DNA of 24,550 nucleotides from an uncultured Bulleidia sp. (GTDB taxonomy: Bacteria; Bacillota_I; Bacilli_A; Erysipelotrichales; Erysipelotrichaceae). The notes beneath the pieces are model-generated. The model was not told where the DNA came from. It saw nothing but the letters and a program-made list of their open reading frames with translations, and searched no databases. Location: positions 1 through 24,550 of the forward strand of contig CAKVBD010000030.1 in assembly GCA_934725105.1 (NCBI GenBank), read 5' to 3'. Positions 15,552 through 22,910 of the stretch are shown here, one piece after another; the first letter of the stretch is position 1, and every line of letters begins with the position of its first letter. Both the position numbers and the translations under genes were made by a program.

Positions 15552-16712
15552 ATGCATCATATTCAAACACGCTATAATATTCTACATATTTTATTCTGGA
15601 TGATTTCTTGTTGTATCAATGGCTTTGTGGCAATTTATCTGAAGAGCAAGGGATTAGACAATACATTGATTGGTATTGTTACAGGTTCTAGCTGTATTTT
15701 AATTACATTGATTTCACCATTTGTAACGTCTTTGTTAAATAAAATACAGAGTTTAACAATTCCTAAATTAATTACATGTTTATTATCAGTTGCTTCCATT
15801 GTATTCTTAATGATTTCTTATCTTTCCTTGCCTGCTGGATTGATCATGCTTTGTTATATTTATATCTTAACGGCATTTCTTTCTTGTGTTCCACTTGTTT
15901 CTACGATTGCGATGAATTATATTGCACAGGGAGTTGAAGTGAACTTTGGTTTAGCAAGAGGTATGGGATCTGTATCCTATGCCACCAGTGCAGTTGTATT
16001 GAGTAATTTTGTGGAATGGTTTGATCCAAATGTTTTATCTGTCTTGTTTCTTTGCGGAGTGATTTGTCTTCTAATCGTTGTGAATACTTTTCCAGACTAT
16101 CATGAAGAAAAGCATGAAGTGAAGAAAAGTGGCAATGTTTTAACAATCATCAAAAAATATAAATTGTTATTTGTGATTCTTCTTGGATGGTCATTTACAT
16201 TCTCTGCCAGTACTTCTTTATCTACATATCTGATCAATGTTGTGGAGCATCTTGGTGGAAATACAATGATTTATGGATTTGCGGTATTTGCGATGGCAGC
16301 GAGTGAAATGCCTGCGATGGCCGTAACAAGAAAGCTGATGCGAAAGTTTGATGTGATGACTTTGATTGTTGTTGCGGGTGTGAGCTATCTTTGTCGTAAT
16401 ATTCTGATTGCGATGGCACCTTCGCTATTGTTTGTGTTTATTGGTGTGTTATTTCAAAGTACATCGTATGGCTTATTGACATCTACAATGGCGTATTATG
16501 TCACGGATACATGTGAAAAAGAAGATCAGATCATGGGACAGACATTGCTTGGAATGATGACAACAGGCCTTGGCTCTATGCTTGGTAATGTTGTTGGTGG
16601 AATCTTGCAGGATGCATTTGGATTAAGCAGCATGCTTGTATTTGCGATGACGATGACGGTGATTGGCGCATTGATTTTGATTGGTGTAGGTATTACACAT
16701 AAGAAAGCATAA
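15552..16712 (+). CDS. MFS transporter, MFS_1-like (LacY/nucleoside-permease-like group)
   Basis: A 386-residue membrane protein with about 12 helices. The first-half segment FGLARGMGSVSYATSAVV (around 133-150) resembles the 'FGxxRxxGSxGYA' loop of the MFS_1-like/nucleoside:H+ symporter and sugar symporter group. The central polar loop (about 180-200) separates the two six-helix halves. Substrate is not determined. It faces away from the tcdA fragment and converges on the phosphorylase gene, sharing the terminator at 16714-16737. Placing it next to a nucleoside-cleaving operon is suggestive of nucleoside or sugar uptake, but that is only inference. Confidence 0.8.
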   Translation: MHHIQTRYNILHILFWMISCCINGFVAIYLKSKGLDNTLIGIVTGSSCILITLISPFVTSLLNKIQSLTIPKLITCLLSVASIVFLMISYLSLPAGLIMLCYIYILTAFLSCVPLVSTIAMNYIAQGVEVNFGLARGMGSVSYATSAVVLSNFVEWFDPNVLSVLFLCGVICLLIVVNTFPDYHEEKHEVKKSGNVLTIIKKYKLLFVILLGWSFTFSASTSLSTYLINVVEHLGGNTMIYGFAVFAMAASEMPAMAVTRKLMRKFDVMTLIVVAGVSYLCRNILIAMAPSLLFVFIGVLFQSTSYGLLTSTMAYYVTDTCEKEDQIMGQTLLGMMTTGLGSMLGNVVGGILQDAFGLSSMLVFAMTMTVIGALILIGVGITHKKA

Positions 16713-16713
16713 G

Positions 16714-16737
16714 AAAAGGCACTGTGAAGTGCCTTTT
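16714..16737. terminator. Shared bidirectional terminator, MFS / PNP
   Basis: A perfect 10-bp inverted repeat AAAAGGCACT/AGTGCCTTTT (16714-16723 with 16728-16737), 4-base loop, with A/T tracts in both directions. It sits 1 base after the MFS stop and 6 bases beyond the PNP stop. Confidence 0.85.
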
Positions 16738-16743
16738 GACGTA

Positions 16744-17469
16744 TTATGCAAATTTCCATGCAGTTTCTAATGCGATGAGCATCATATCTGTGAAACTGTT
16801 TTGTCTTTCTTCTGCAGTTAAAGCAACTGGTTTGAATAAATGATCAGAGATGGAAAGAATGGCTAATGCCTTCTTTCTATTTGCGCTTGCTTCCCAATAT
16901 AATCCAGCAGCTTCCATTTCAACGCATAAATGACCAAAGTCTCTTAACTTTTCATTTAATCCTGTCTGTGGATAGTAGAAGAAATCAGATGTATAAACTT
17001 TACCAACTTTACATGGGATATTGTTTTCTTTTGCGGCTTCGACTGCAGTAGATAACAGGTCATAGTCAGCACATGCGGCAAATTGGCCAGGGATACCATA
17101 TGCATTTCCATAGCTGGAGTTTGTTGATGCAGCTTCCGCAATGACAACGTCCTTTGCATTGACATCCATATCTAATCCACCAGCAGAACCAATACGAATG
17201 ATCGTATCTACACCGAACTGTGTGAATAATTCATGTGTATAGATACCGATGGATGGAACACCCATACCATGTCCCATGACAGAAATTCTCTTTCCTTTGT
17301 ATGTTCCGGTATAACCTAACATGTTACGTGTGTCATTGAAACATACAACATCTGTTAAATACTTTTCGGCAAGTGTCTTTGCGCGCAGCGGATCACCAGG
17401 CATCAGTACAACTTTACTGATTTCTGCTTTTTGAACGATTGATGCTGAAATACTTTCTTTGTTTTCCAT
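16744..17469 (-). CDS. deoD: Purine nucleoside phosphorylase, DeoD type
   Basis: A 241-residue hexameric-type (NP-I family) nucleoside phosphorylase that splits nucleosides with phosphate to base and ribose 1-phosphate. Recognisable residues are the phosphate loop MPGDPLRAK (23-31), FNDTRNM with its Arg, GHGMGVPS (66-73), RIGSAGG (92-98), the ribose-binding VEMEAAG (183-189) and SDH (208-210), whose Asp acts on the base. It is the last gene of the aldolase-mtnA operon and starts 6 bases after mtnA, with AAGGAG (complement of 17479-17484). In this setting it probably also, or mainly, cleaves 5'-methylthioadenosine or 5'-deoxyadenosine, giving the substrate of MtnA directly. The family call is firm; the preferred nucleoside is inference. 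Confidence 0.92.
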   Translation of the reverse strand: MENKESISASIVQKAEISKVVLMPGDPLRAKTLAEKYLTDVVCFNDTRNMLGYTGTYKGKRISVMGHGMGVPSIGIYTHELFTQFGVDTIIRIGSAGGLDMDVNAKDVVIAEAASTNSSYGNAYGIPGQFAACADYDLLSTAVEAAKENNIPCKVGKVYTSDFFYYPQTGLNEKLRDFGHLCVEMEAAGLYWEASANRKKALAILSISDHLFKPVALTAEERQNSFTDMMLIALETAWKFA

Positions 17470-17475
17470 TTTGTT

Positions 17476-18528
17476 TTACTCCTTGTTAAATAGTTTCTTT
17501 AAATTGACATCAAATGGTGGATAAACGATTCCTCTTTCTGTAACGATTGCAGCGAGAAGAGAGTGGTCAGTCACATCAAATGATGGGTTATATTTTTTGA
17601 TATCTTTTAAGATCATTGGTTCTTTGTACCACATGGAACCAACTTCTTCTTCATCTCTTTCTTCAATATGGATATCATCTCCACACTTTGTATTGAAATC
17701 AATTGTAGAAGATGGTCCTAATGTGTAGAAAGGAATTCCGTAATGTTTTGCTAAAATGGCAACACCACTTGTACCAATCTTGTTGGCAAAGTCACCATTT
17801 GCCGCAATGCGATCACATCCAACCATAACACATTGGATCTTTCCTTGTTTCATGACAATACTTGCCATGTTATCACAGATGGAAGTAACATCAATGCCAG
17901 ATTTAAACAATTCGTAGCTTGTTAATCTTGCACCTTGTAATAGAGGTCTGGTTTCATCGGAATATACATGAATATTCATTCCTTTTTCATGTGCGAGATA
18001 CATTGGTGCTGTTGCGGTACCATAGCCTAGACACGCTAAGTATCCTGCATTGCAGTGTGTTAAGATGCCATCTCCATCCTTTAATAGTGTGACGCCATAT
18101 TCCGCAATCTTCTGATTCATCGCAAGATTTTCTTCGTCGATTGTTTTTGCTTCTTCTACAAGCTTTGTCTTGAGGAAAGCAACGTCAATAACATTTGCTT
18201 CTACAACAGCTTTCATACGGTTTAAAGCCCATGATAAGTTGACTGCGGTTGGTCTGCTTGTATTTAAGTAGTCTGCATCTTGATCAAATGTTTCTTTAAA
18301 TGCATCATAGGAATCAGATGGATAGTGCTGTGCTAAGACTGCCATAGCATATCCCGCAAATACGCCAATGGCTGGTGCACCACGTACCTGTAAAAGCTTG
18401 ATTGCTTTCCACATCTCTTCTTTTGTTTTAAGTGTGAGATATTCTTCGTGATTTGGAAGCTGTGTCTGATCTAAGATGATCAATGATTTCGCATCCTCTG
18501 TAATTTTGATAACTTCTAACTGTTCCAT
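17476..18528 (-). CDS. mtnA: S-methyl-5-thioribose-1-phosphate isomerase
   Basis: A 350-residue aldose-ketose isomerase of the MtnA/eIF2B-like family. It converts 5-methylthioribose 1-phosphate (and, in some organisms, 5-deoxyribose 1-phosphate) to the ribulose 1-phosphate. Diagnostic segments are VRGAPAIGVFAGY (48-60), GILTHCNAG with catalytic Cys159, GCDRIAANGD with catalytic Asp239, KIGTSG (250-255) and the C-terminal FDVTDHSLLAAIVTERGI. Length is normal. It sits between the aldolase (3-base gap) and the phosphorylase (6-base gap), so all three are co-translated. No mtnK kinase and none of the later methionine-salvage genes (mtnB, C, D) are present in the window. Confidence 0.93.
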   Translation of the reverse strand: MEQLEVIKITEDAKSLIILDQTQLPNHEEYLTLKTKEEMWKAIKLLQVRGAPAIGVFAGYAMAVLAQHYPSDSYDAFKETFDQDADYLNTSRPTAVNLSWALNRMKAVVEANVIDVAFLKTKLVEEAKTIDEENLAMNQKIAEYGVTLLKDGDGILTHCNAGYLACLGYGTATAPMYLAHEKGMNIHVYSDETRPLLQGARLTSYELFKSGIDVTSICDNMASIVMKQGKIQCVMVGCDRIAANGDFANKIGTSGVAILAKHYGIPFYTLGPSSTIDFNTKCGDDIHIEERDEEEVGSMWYKEPMILKDIKKYNPSFDVTDHSLLAAIVTERGIVYPPFDVNLKKLFNKE

Positions 18529-18531
18529 GTA

Positions 18532-19173
18532 TTATCCTTTCTGCCCATACTTATGGAGTGCAAAGTCTCGCATCCAATCTACATTTTCTTTACTGATTAC
18601 AACAGGTTTTCCAATGCAGAGCGCCTTATAGTAGATATCTGCACTTGTTTCTAAGACTTTTGCGACTTTAAAACATTCTTTCATGTCTTTACCAACACAT
18701 AATGCACCATGATTACTTAACAGACATGCTTGTGTTGTGCCTAATGCATTGCATACGTTTTCTGCAAGCTCTATTGAACCTGGAAGTGCGTATTCTGCAC
18801 ATTTTACATCTCCTCCAATTGCCTGTGCCATTTCATCCGTTACAACAGGAATGGACTGATGAAGAACACCAAATACAGTGGAAGAAACTGGATGGGTATG
18901 CATGATGGCATTGACATCACTTCGCTTTTGATAAATGCGTACATGAAGCATGCTTTCAATGCTTGGCTTGCGTTTGCCTTCTATAAGAATTCCTTCCTTG
19001 TCTAATACACAGATATCTTCTTCTTTGAGTGTATCGTATGGCATGCCGCTTGGTGTGAGATAAATGTGACCATTTGTCTGGTCACGTAAAGAAAGGTTGC
19101 CCCATGTTTCTATCGTGAGGTCTTGTGAAGCCATTTGGATTCCAGCTTCAATGATTTGTTGTTTATAGTTCAT
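18532..19173 (-). CDS. Class II aldolase (fuculose-phosphate-aldolase-like)
   Basis: A 213-residue zinc aldolase of the AraD/FucA family. Visible features are TWGNLSLRD (23-31), the phosphate loop LTPSGMPYD (39-47), catalytic Glu73 in IESMLHVR, zinc ligands His92 and His94 in MHTHPVSS, and His155 in SNHGALCVG. Length fits fuculose 1-phosphate aldolase. With MtnA and the phosphorylase downstream, the likely substrate is 5-methylthioribulose or 5-deoxyribulose 1-phosphate, cleaved to DHAP and an aldehyde (the DHAP shunt); L-fuculose 1-phosphate remains possible. It is the first gene of the operon. No ribosome site is visible before its ATG, and two palindromes lie at the start and just upstream. 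Confidence 0.85.
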   Translation of the reverse strand: MNYKQQIIEAGIQMASQDLTIETWGNLSLRDQTNGHIYLTPSGMPYDTLKEEDICVLDKEGILIEGKRKPSIESMLHVRIYQKRSDVNAIMHTHPVSSTVFGVLHQSIPVVTDEMAQAIGGDVKCAEYALPGSIELAENVCNALGTTQACLLSNHGALCVGKDMKECFKVAKVLETSADIYYKALCIGKPVVISKENVDWMRDFALHKYGQKG

Positions 19174-19215
19174 AATAGTATTCTATTATGGATTTGTATA
19201 AATTGAAGTATACAA
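19171..19215. promoter_or_regulatory. Two palindromes at the aldolase operon start (candidate operators)
   Basis: Palindrome 1: CATAATAG-tatt-CTATTATG (19171-19190), perfect 8-bp arms that include the aldolase start codon. Palindrome 2: TTGTATA-N8-TATACAA (19194-19215), perfect 7-bp arms. On the minus strand TTGTAT (complement of 19210-19215) could be a -35 with CATAAT about 19 bp downstream, which would give a leader of only a few bases. A repressor acting at these sites is a reasonable inference, but no regulator gene is adjacent. Confidence 0.5.
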
Positions 19216-19218
19216 AAG

Positions 19219-19265
19219 AAGAAAAGTGCTTATGAAAATAGTTTCATGAAGTCTTTGCTTTTCTT
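19219..19265. repeat. Imperfect inverted repeat between the divergent operons
   Basis: Outer arms AAGAAAAG/CTTTTCTT (19219-19226 with 19258-19265) and inner arms CTTATGAAA/TTTCAT-g-AAG (19229-19250), 4-base loop. It lies between the aldolase operon and the T-box leader. Function unclear; it could insulate the two promoters. Confidence 0.4.
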
Positions 19266-19276
19266 TCAAAATTGTT

Positions 19277-19285
19277 TGCTATGTT
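19277..19285 (+). promoter_or_regulatory. Possible promoter of the T-box leader
   Basis: TGC-TATGTT, an extended -10 (TG at 19277-19278, hexamer 19280-19285). TTGCTT at 19255-19260 is 19 bp away, so it is at best a poor -35. Transcription would start about 19292, giving a leader of about 340 bases before the ATG at 19632. Confidence 0.4.
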
Positions 19286-19291
19286 GTTGAC

Positions 19292-19580
19292 GGAGATATA
19301 GGCAGGTTGTATATTTGAAACATACAAACCGATGAACAGGAGATCAAACATAGAAGGCAACTTTTAGAGAGTCGTGATGGTGGAAATCGACAGTGAGGCA
19401 CTATGCAAATGGACCTGTGAGGGCTAGATGAAAGTTTTATACGAGTACTTCTAGACGCAATGTCAGCGTTACAGGACAGGAAATGTGATTGCATTTTCGT
19501 GACAAAGAGAGAAGATTATCTTCTAATTAAGGTGGTACCGCAGGCTATTACGCTTGTCCTTAGATGGACAGGCGTTTTTT
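19292..19580 (+). ncRNA. T-box riboswitch leader, tryptophan specifier (UGG)
   Basis: A complete T-box leader. Stem I: lower arm ACAGG/CCTGT (19336-19340 with 19414-19418) and upper arm CATAG/CTATG (19349-19353 with 19401-19405) enclose a specifier loop whose 3' strand reads CAAATGGA. UGG (19410-19412) sits next to the conserved purine A19413 and reads Trp. The distal part has the usual AGAGAG-TCG...TGGAAATCGA module (19366-19390). Stem III is CTAG...CTAG (about 19424-19454). The T-box sequence AAGGTGGTACCGC is at 19529-19541. The terminator is CGCTTGTCC/GGACAGGCG (19551-19559 with 19566-19574) plus six T. Uncharged tRNA-Trp would switch on the downstream importer. The start is approximate. 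Confidence 0.92.
19551..19580 (+). terminator. T-box-controlled terminator
   Basis: A 9-bp stem with one G-U pair, 6-base loop ttagat and a T-run (19575-19580). It competes with the antiterminator formed by the T-box sequence at 19529-19541 and upstream bases near 19510-19525. Confidence 0.88.
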
Positions 19581-19631
19581 GTTTCTATCACGAATAAAGA
19601 AAATGCATTAGAGAAAAAGGAGGAAAATCAC

Positions 19632-20642
19632 ATGAAAAAATTACTTACTTTAACTTTAGCAGCAACATTAATGGCTACACTCACTGGATGTTCATCATCT
19701 CAAACTGCAGCTTCTTCAACAGTGAAGGAAACAAAAACATATAAAGTCGCTGTTGTAAAACAATTGGATCATGCATCTCTAGATGAAATTGCTAAGGCAA
19801 TCTGTGATGAATTTGATGCCATTAGTGAAAAAGAAGGTGTGAAGATTGAATATGGTGATGTGTATTCTGGTCAGAATGATCAGACAGTCTTACAACAGAT
19901 TGGCTCTCAAGTAACAAGTGAAGGAGTCGATGCGATTGTTCCTATCGCAACTCTTGCAGCACAGACAATGACAGTTGCTTCGGATGGCAGTGTTCCGGTT
20001 GTATTTGCGGCAATTTCTGATCCTGAAGCTGCAGATCTAACTGGAATTGATTATGTGACTGGTACATCTGATGCATTGAATACAAAACAAATCATGGAAA
20101 TGATGTTAAAAGCTAATCCTGATATGAAAACAGTTGGATTGTTATATTCTAAATCAGAAGCAAATAGTACAAAGCCAATTGCAGAAGCTAAGAAATATCT
20201 TGATGAAAAGGGTATTCAATATGTTGAAGTAACAGCGAATACAAATGATGAAGTTAAGCAGGCTGCTTCTAGCTTGATTGCAAGTAAAGTAGATGCGGTA
20301 TTTACACCAACAGATAATGTTATTATGGCTGCGGAATTATCGATTGCCTCTGACTTTATGGATGCTGGCATTCCTCACTATACAGGTGCTGATTCATTTG
20401 TGAGAAATGGTGCATTTGCAACTTGTGGTGTGAACTATACAGAACTTGGCAAGGAAACTGCTGATCTTGCATATAAAGCGATGAAAGATGGCATGGATGC
20501 AACAGGCTACAAGGGCAGCTATGAAGTTATGCCTGGTGGAATTATTACAGTCAATACAGAAGCTAGTGAAAAATTAGGTATTGCTTCTGATACATTTAAA
20601 GATTTTGGAGATGTAGTTGAAGTAGAAACAAGTGAAGAATAA
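19632..20642 (+). CDS. trpX: ABC importer substrate-binding lipoprotein, TrpX-like
   Basis: A 336-residue lipoprotein of the ABC-substrate-binding (DUF534/TrpX) family, probably binding tryptophan or a related compound at the cell surface. Lipobox LTGC with Cys20. The mature domain has the family patterns YKVAVVKQLDHASLDEIAKAICDEF, DAIVPIATLAAQTM, VPVVFAAISDP, MKTVGLLYSKSEANS, VDAVFTPTDNVIMAA and YTGADSFVRNGAFATCGVNYTELG. The frame is open upstream to 19554, inside the terminator, but AAGGAGG (19617-19623) marks the ATG at 19632. The Trp-specific T-box in the leader supports the substrate call. Confidence 0.88.
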   Translation: MKKLLTLTLAATLMATLTGCSSSQTAASSTVKETKTYKVAVVKQLDHASLDEIAKAICDEFDAISEKEGVKIEYGDVYSGQNDQTVLQQIGSQVTSEGVDAIVPIATLAAQTMTVASDGSVPVVFAAISDPEAADLTGIDYVTGTSDALNTKQIMEMMLKANPDMKTVGLLYSKSEANSTKPIAEAKKYLDEKGIQYVEVTANTNDEVKQAASSLIASKVDAVFTPTDNVIMAAELSIASDFMDAGIPHYTGADSFVRNGAFATCGVNYTELGKETADLAYKAMKDGMDATGYKGSYEVMPGGIITVNTEASEKLGIASDTFKDFGDVVEVETSEE

Positions 20643-20654
20643 ACGGAGGAAAGA

Positions 20655-21557
20655 ATGTTATATATCATACAGACAGCTTTACAACTTGGATGTGTTTATT
20701 CATTTGTCGCATTGGCCTTGTTTTTGAGCTATCGTATCCTTGATATTGCAGATCTAACAACGGATGGGTGTTTTGTATTAGGAATGGCAGTTTCTGTCTC
20801 CTGTTGTGCAAGCGGTCATTCGTTTGCTGGTGTGATTCTTGGAATGATTGCTGGGGGATGTGCTGGATGCGTGACGGCAATATTACAGACGCAATTGGGT
20901 GTTCCTTCGATTCTCGCTGGAATTGTGACAAATACTGGGTTGTATACAATTAATTTAATGGCAATGGGATGGAGTTCTAATATTTCTTTATTGAAGAATG
21001 AAACGATTTTTTCATTGTTTAAGAAAACAAATATTGGTGGTGCATGGAATGCAATTCTTCTGGCGGGAATGATTGCGTTATGTGCAATGGTATTGATGAA
21101 ATGGTTCTTATCAACACGCTTAGGCTTATCCATTCGTGCAACGGGTGATAATAGAGATATGGTTTCTGCTTCTTCTATCAATCCTAGATTTACGATTCTT
21201 GTGGGTCTTGTTGTTGCGAATATGTTTACGGGGCTGAGTGGTGCACTTGCAGGACAGCTGCAAAAGAGTGCAGATATCAATGCGGGCAGTGGCATTGTGA
21301 CAATTGGACTTGCGACGCTGATTATTGGTGAAACTTTGATCCAGGGTAGAAAATCCATCGGTAGAAATATCTGCGCGTGTCTTGTGGGAAATATTGTGTA
21401 TCGATGTATTTATGCATTTGTTTTACAGACACATATTATTCCTGTAGAAGGATTGAAGCTGATGACAGCCATCATTGTTGCTTTGGCAATTGCGGCTCCA
21501 TATATCAAAGAGAATCTTGATGTAATGAAGCGAGAAAGAAGGGAGAAATCATGTTAA
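20655..21557 (+). CDS. trpY: ABC importer permease, TrpY-like
   Basis: A 300-residue membrane permease of the branched-chain (LivH/BPD_transp_2) class with about eight to nine hydrophobic segments. Recognisable segments are DIADLTTDGCFVLGMAVSV near the N-terminus, LSIRATGDNRDMVSASSIN (cytoplasmic docking loop) and GSGIVTIGLATLIIGE. It lies 12 bases after trpX with a GGAGGAAAG ribosome site and overlaps the ATPase start by 7 bases. A single permease implies a homodimer. Confidence 0.87.
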   Translation: MLYIIQTALQLGCVYSFVALALFLSYRILDIADLTTDGCFVLGMAVSVSCCASGHSFAGVILGMIAGGCAGCVTAILQTQLGVPSILAGIVTNTGLYTINLMAMGWSSNISLLKNETIFSLFKKTNIGGAWNAILLAGMIALCAMVLMKWFLSTRLGLSIRATGDNRDMVSASSINPRFTILVGLVVANMFTGLSGALAGQLQKSADINAGSGIVTIGLATLIIGETLIQGRKSIGRNICACLVGNIVYRCIYAFVLQTHIIPVEGLKLMTAIIVALAIAAPYIKENLDVMKRERREKSC

Positions 21558-22342
21558 GAATTGAACATATTTCGAAGACATTCCATCCTGGAACAGTGAA
21601 TGAAAAGAAAGCTTTAGATGATTTTTCTTTGACAGTGAATGATGGTGAATTTATTACAATCATTGGATCGAACGGTGCTGGAAAATCGACATTGTTTAAC
21701 AGTATTGCGGGAAACTTTCTTGTGGATTCTGGGAGAATTCTTTTAGATGATGAGAATATTACATTTACCCCTGAATATAAAAGAAGCAAATATATTGGCA
21801 GATTGTTTCAGGATCCATTGCGTGGAACAGCACCGCATATGACGATTCGTGAGAATCTTGCATTGGCATATTTGCGTGCTGGTGAACACACAAAGATGTT
21901 TTCTCGTGTTTCTAAAAAAGATGAAGAAAAGTTTAGAGATGTTTTAAAACAATTGGATATAGGACTGGAAGATCGTATGGATGTTCCGGTTGGAACGTTG
22001 TCTGGCGGGCAAAGACAGTCATTAACATTACTCATGGCTACGATTGTACCTCCAAAACTGTTATTGCTGGATGAACATACAGCTGCTTTGGATCCACAGG
22101 CTGCTGAGAAAATTATGGCGTTAACGAATCAGATTGTTTTGGACAATCATACGACGTGTCTGATGATTACGCATAATATGAAGAGTGCTTTATCTACGGG
22201 AAATCGCACGTTGATGATGAATCAGGGAAAGATCATTCAGGATCTGAATGAGAATGATAAAAAGAATATGGATGTGGATACATTGATGCATCGATTTAAA
22301 GATGCATTAAATGATGATCGAATCCTCTTGACGCAAGATTAG
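21551..22342 (+). CDS. trpZ: ABC importer ATPase, TrpZ-like
   Basis: A 263-residue ATPase. Walker A GSNGAGKST at 39-47, signature LSGGQRQS at 150-157, Walker B with D-E-H-T-A-A-L-D-P (LLLDEHTAALDP, 171-182) and switch His in MITHNMKSAL. The DEHTAALDP form, with His after the catalytic Glu, is typical of this importer group rather than of sugar importers. It starts inside the end of the permease gene with an AAGGGAG ribosome site, and its stop codon lies in the terminator stem that closes the operon. Confidence 0.88.
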   Translation: MLRIEHISKTFHPGTVNEKKALDDFSLTVNDGEFITIIGSNGAGKSTLFNSIAGNFLVDSGRILLDDENITFTPEYKRSKYIGRLFQDPLRGTAPHMTIRENLALAYLRAGEHTKMFSRVSKKDEEKFRDVLKQLDIGLEDRMDVPVGTLSGGQRQSLTLLMATIVPPKLLLLDEHTAALDPQAAEKIMALTNQIVLDNHTTCLMITHNMKSALSTGNRTLMMNQGKIIQDLNENDKKNMDVDTLMHRFKDALNDDRILLTQD

Positions 22343-22360
22343 CTTAGGGCTAATCTTTTT
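22335..22360 (+). terminator. Terminator of the trpXYZ operon
   Basis: A perfect 9-bp stem AAGATTAGC/GCTAATCTT (22335-22343 with 22349-22357), 5-base loop, T-run to 22360. The trpZ stop (22340-22342) is in the left arm. Confidence 0.85.
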
Positions 22361-22381
22361 GATTGAATTGGAAGTGAGAAT

Positions 22382-22870
22382 ATGGCAAAGAAAGAAACGA
22401 AAACAAATGCGATGAGAATTCTGGATCAGGCTGGTGTGCCTTATGAGATCCATACATATGATGTGAGTGATGATTTGATTGATGGTGTGAGTGTTGCGCG
22501 TAAATGTAACGAAGATCCAGAACAGGTATTTAAAACATTGGTAACGGTTGGCAATGATAAAGAACATTATGTGTTTGTGATTCCAGTTGCGGAAAAACTG
22601 GATCTGAAAGAATGTGCCAAGGCAGTAGGTGTAAAAAGTGTTGAAATGATTCCACAAAAAGAATTGTTGAAACTGACAGGATATATTCATGGTGGATGCT
22701 CACCAATTGGAATGAAGAAGAAGTTTGTAACGGTGTATGATGAGACAATCGTACTGTTTGATAAGATCCTTGTTTCTGGTGGTAGAGTTGGAACACAGGT
22801 TGAAGTTGGTGTTGAAGATTTATTGAACGTAACTGAAGGAAAAGTGCAGGCAATTACAAGAAACATATAA
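22382..22870 (+). CDS. ybaK: Cys-tRNA(Pro)/Cys-tRNA(Cys) deacylase, YbaK/EbsC type
   Basis: A 162-residue trans-editing hydrolase of the YbaK/ProX superfamily, which removes misacylated Cys from tRNA-Pro. The catalytic-site Lys is K51 in VFKTLV. The GYIHGGCSPIGMKKKF segment (100-115) matches the family's glycine-rich substrate loop, and the C-terminal FDKILVSGGRVGTQVEV is characteristic. Normal length. The ribosome site is GGAAGTGAG just before the ATG. No separate promoter is evident after the trpXYZ terminator, so it may depend on a weak promoter or read-through. Confidence 0.9.
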   Translation: MAKKETKTNAMRILDQAGVPYEIHTYDVSDDLIDGVSVARKCNEDPEQVFKTLVTVGNDKEHYVFVIPVAEKLDLKECAKAVGVKSVEMIPQKELLKLTGYIHGGCSPIGMKKKFVTVYDETIVLFDKILVSGGRVGTQVEVGVEDLLNVTEGKVQAITRNI

Positions 22871-22895
22871 TGTTCACAAAACTATACACATTGTC

Positions 22896-22904
22896 TGATA
22901 TAAT
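22896..22904 (+). promoter_or_regulatory. Extended -10 promoter directly before the M23 gene
   Basis: TGA-TATAAT, with TG at 22896-22897 and a perfect -10 at 22899-22904. Only six bases (aaagct) separate it from the ATG at 22911, so transcription should start at or beside the start codon. Confidence 0.6.
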
Positions 22905-22910
22905 AAAGCT

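Noticed and set aside
19554..19631. Longer N-terminus for the TrpX-like protein
   Set aside because: The extension lies in the T-box terminator and precedes a normal lipoprotein signal; AAGGAGG marks the ATG at 19632.
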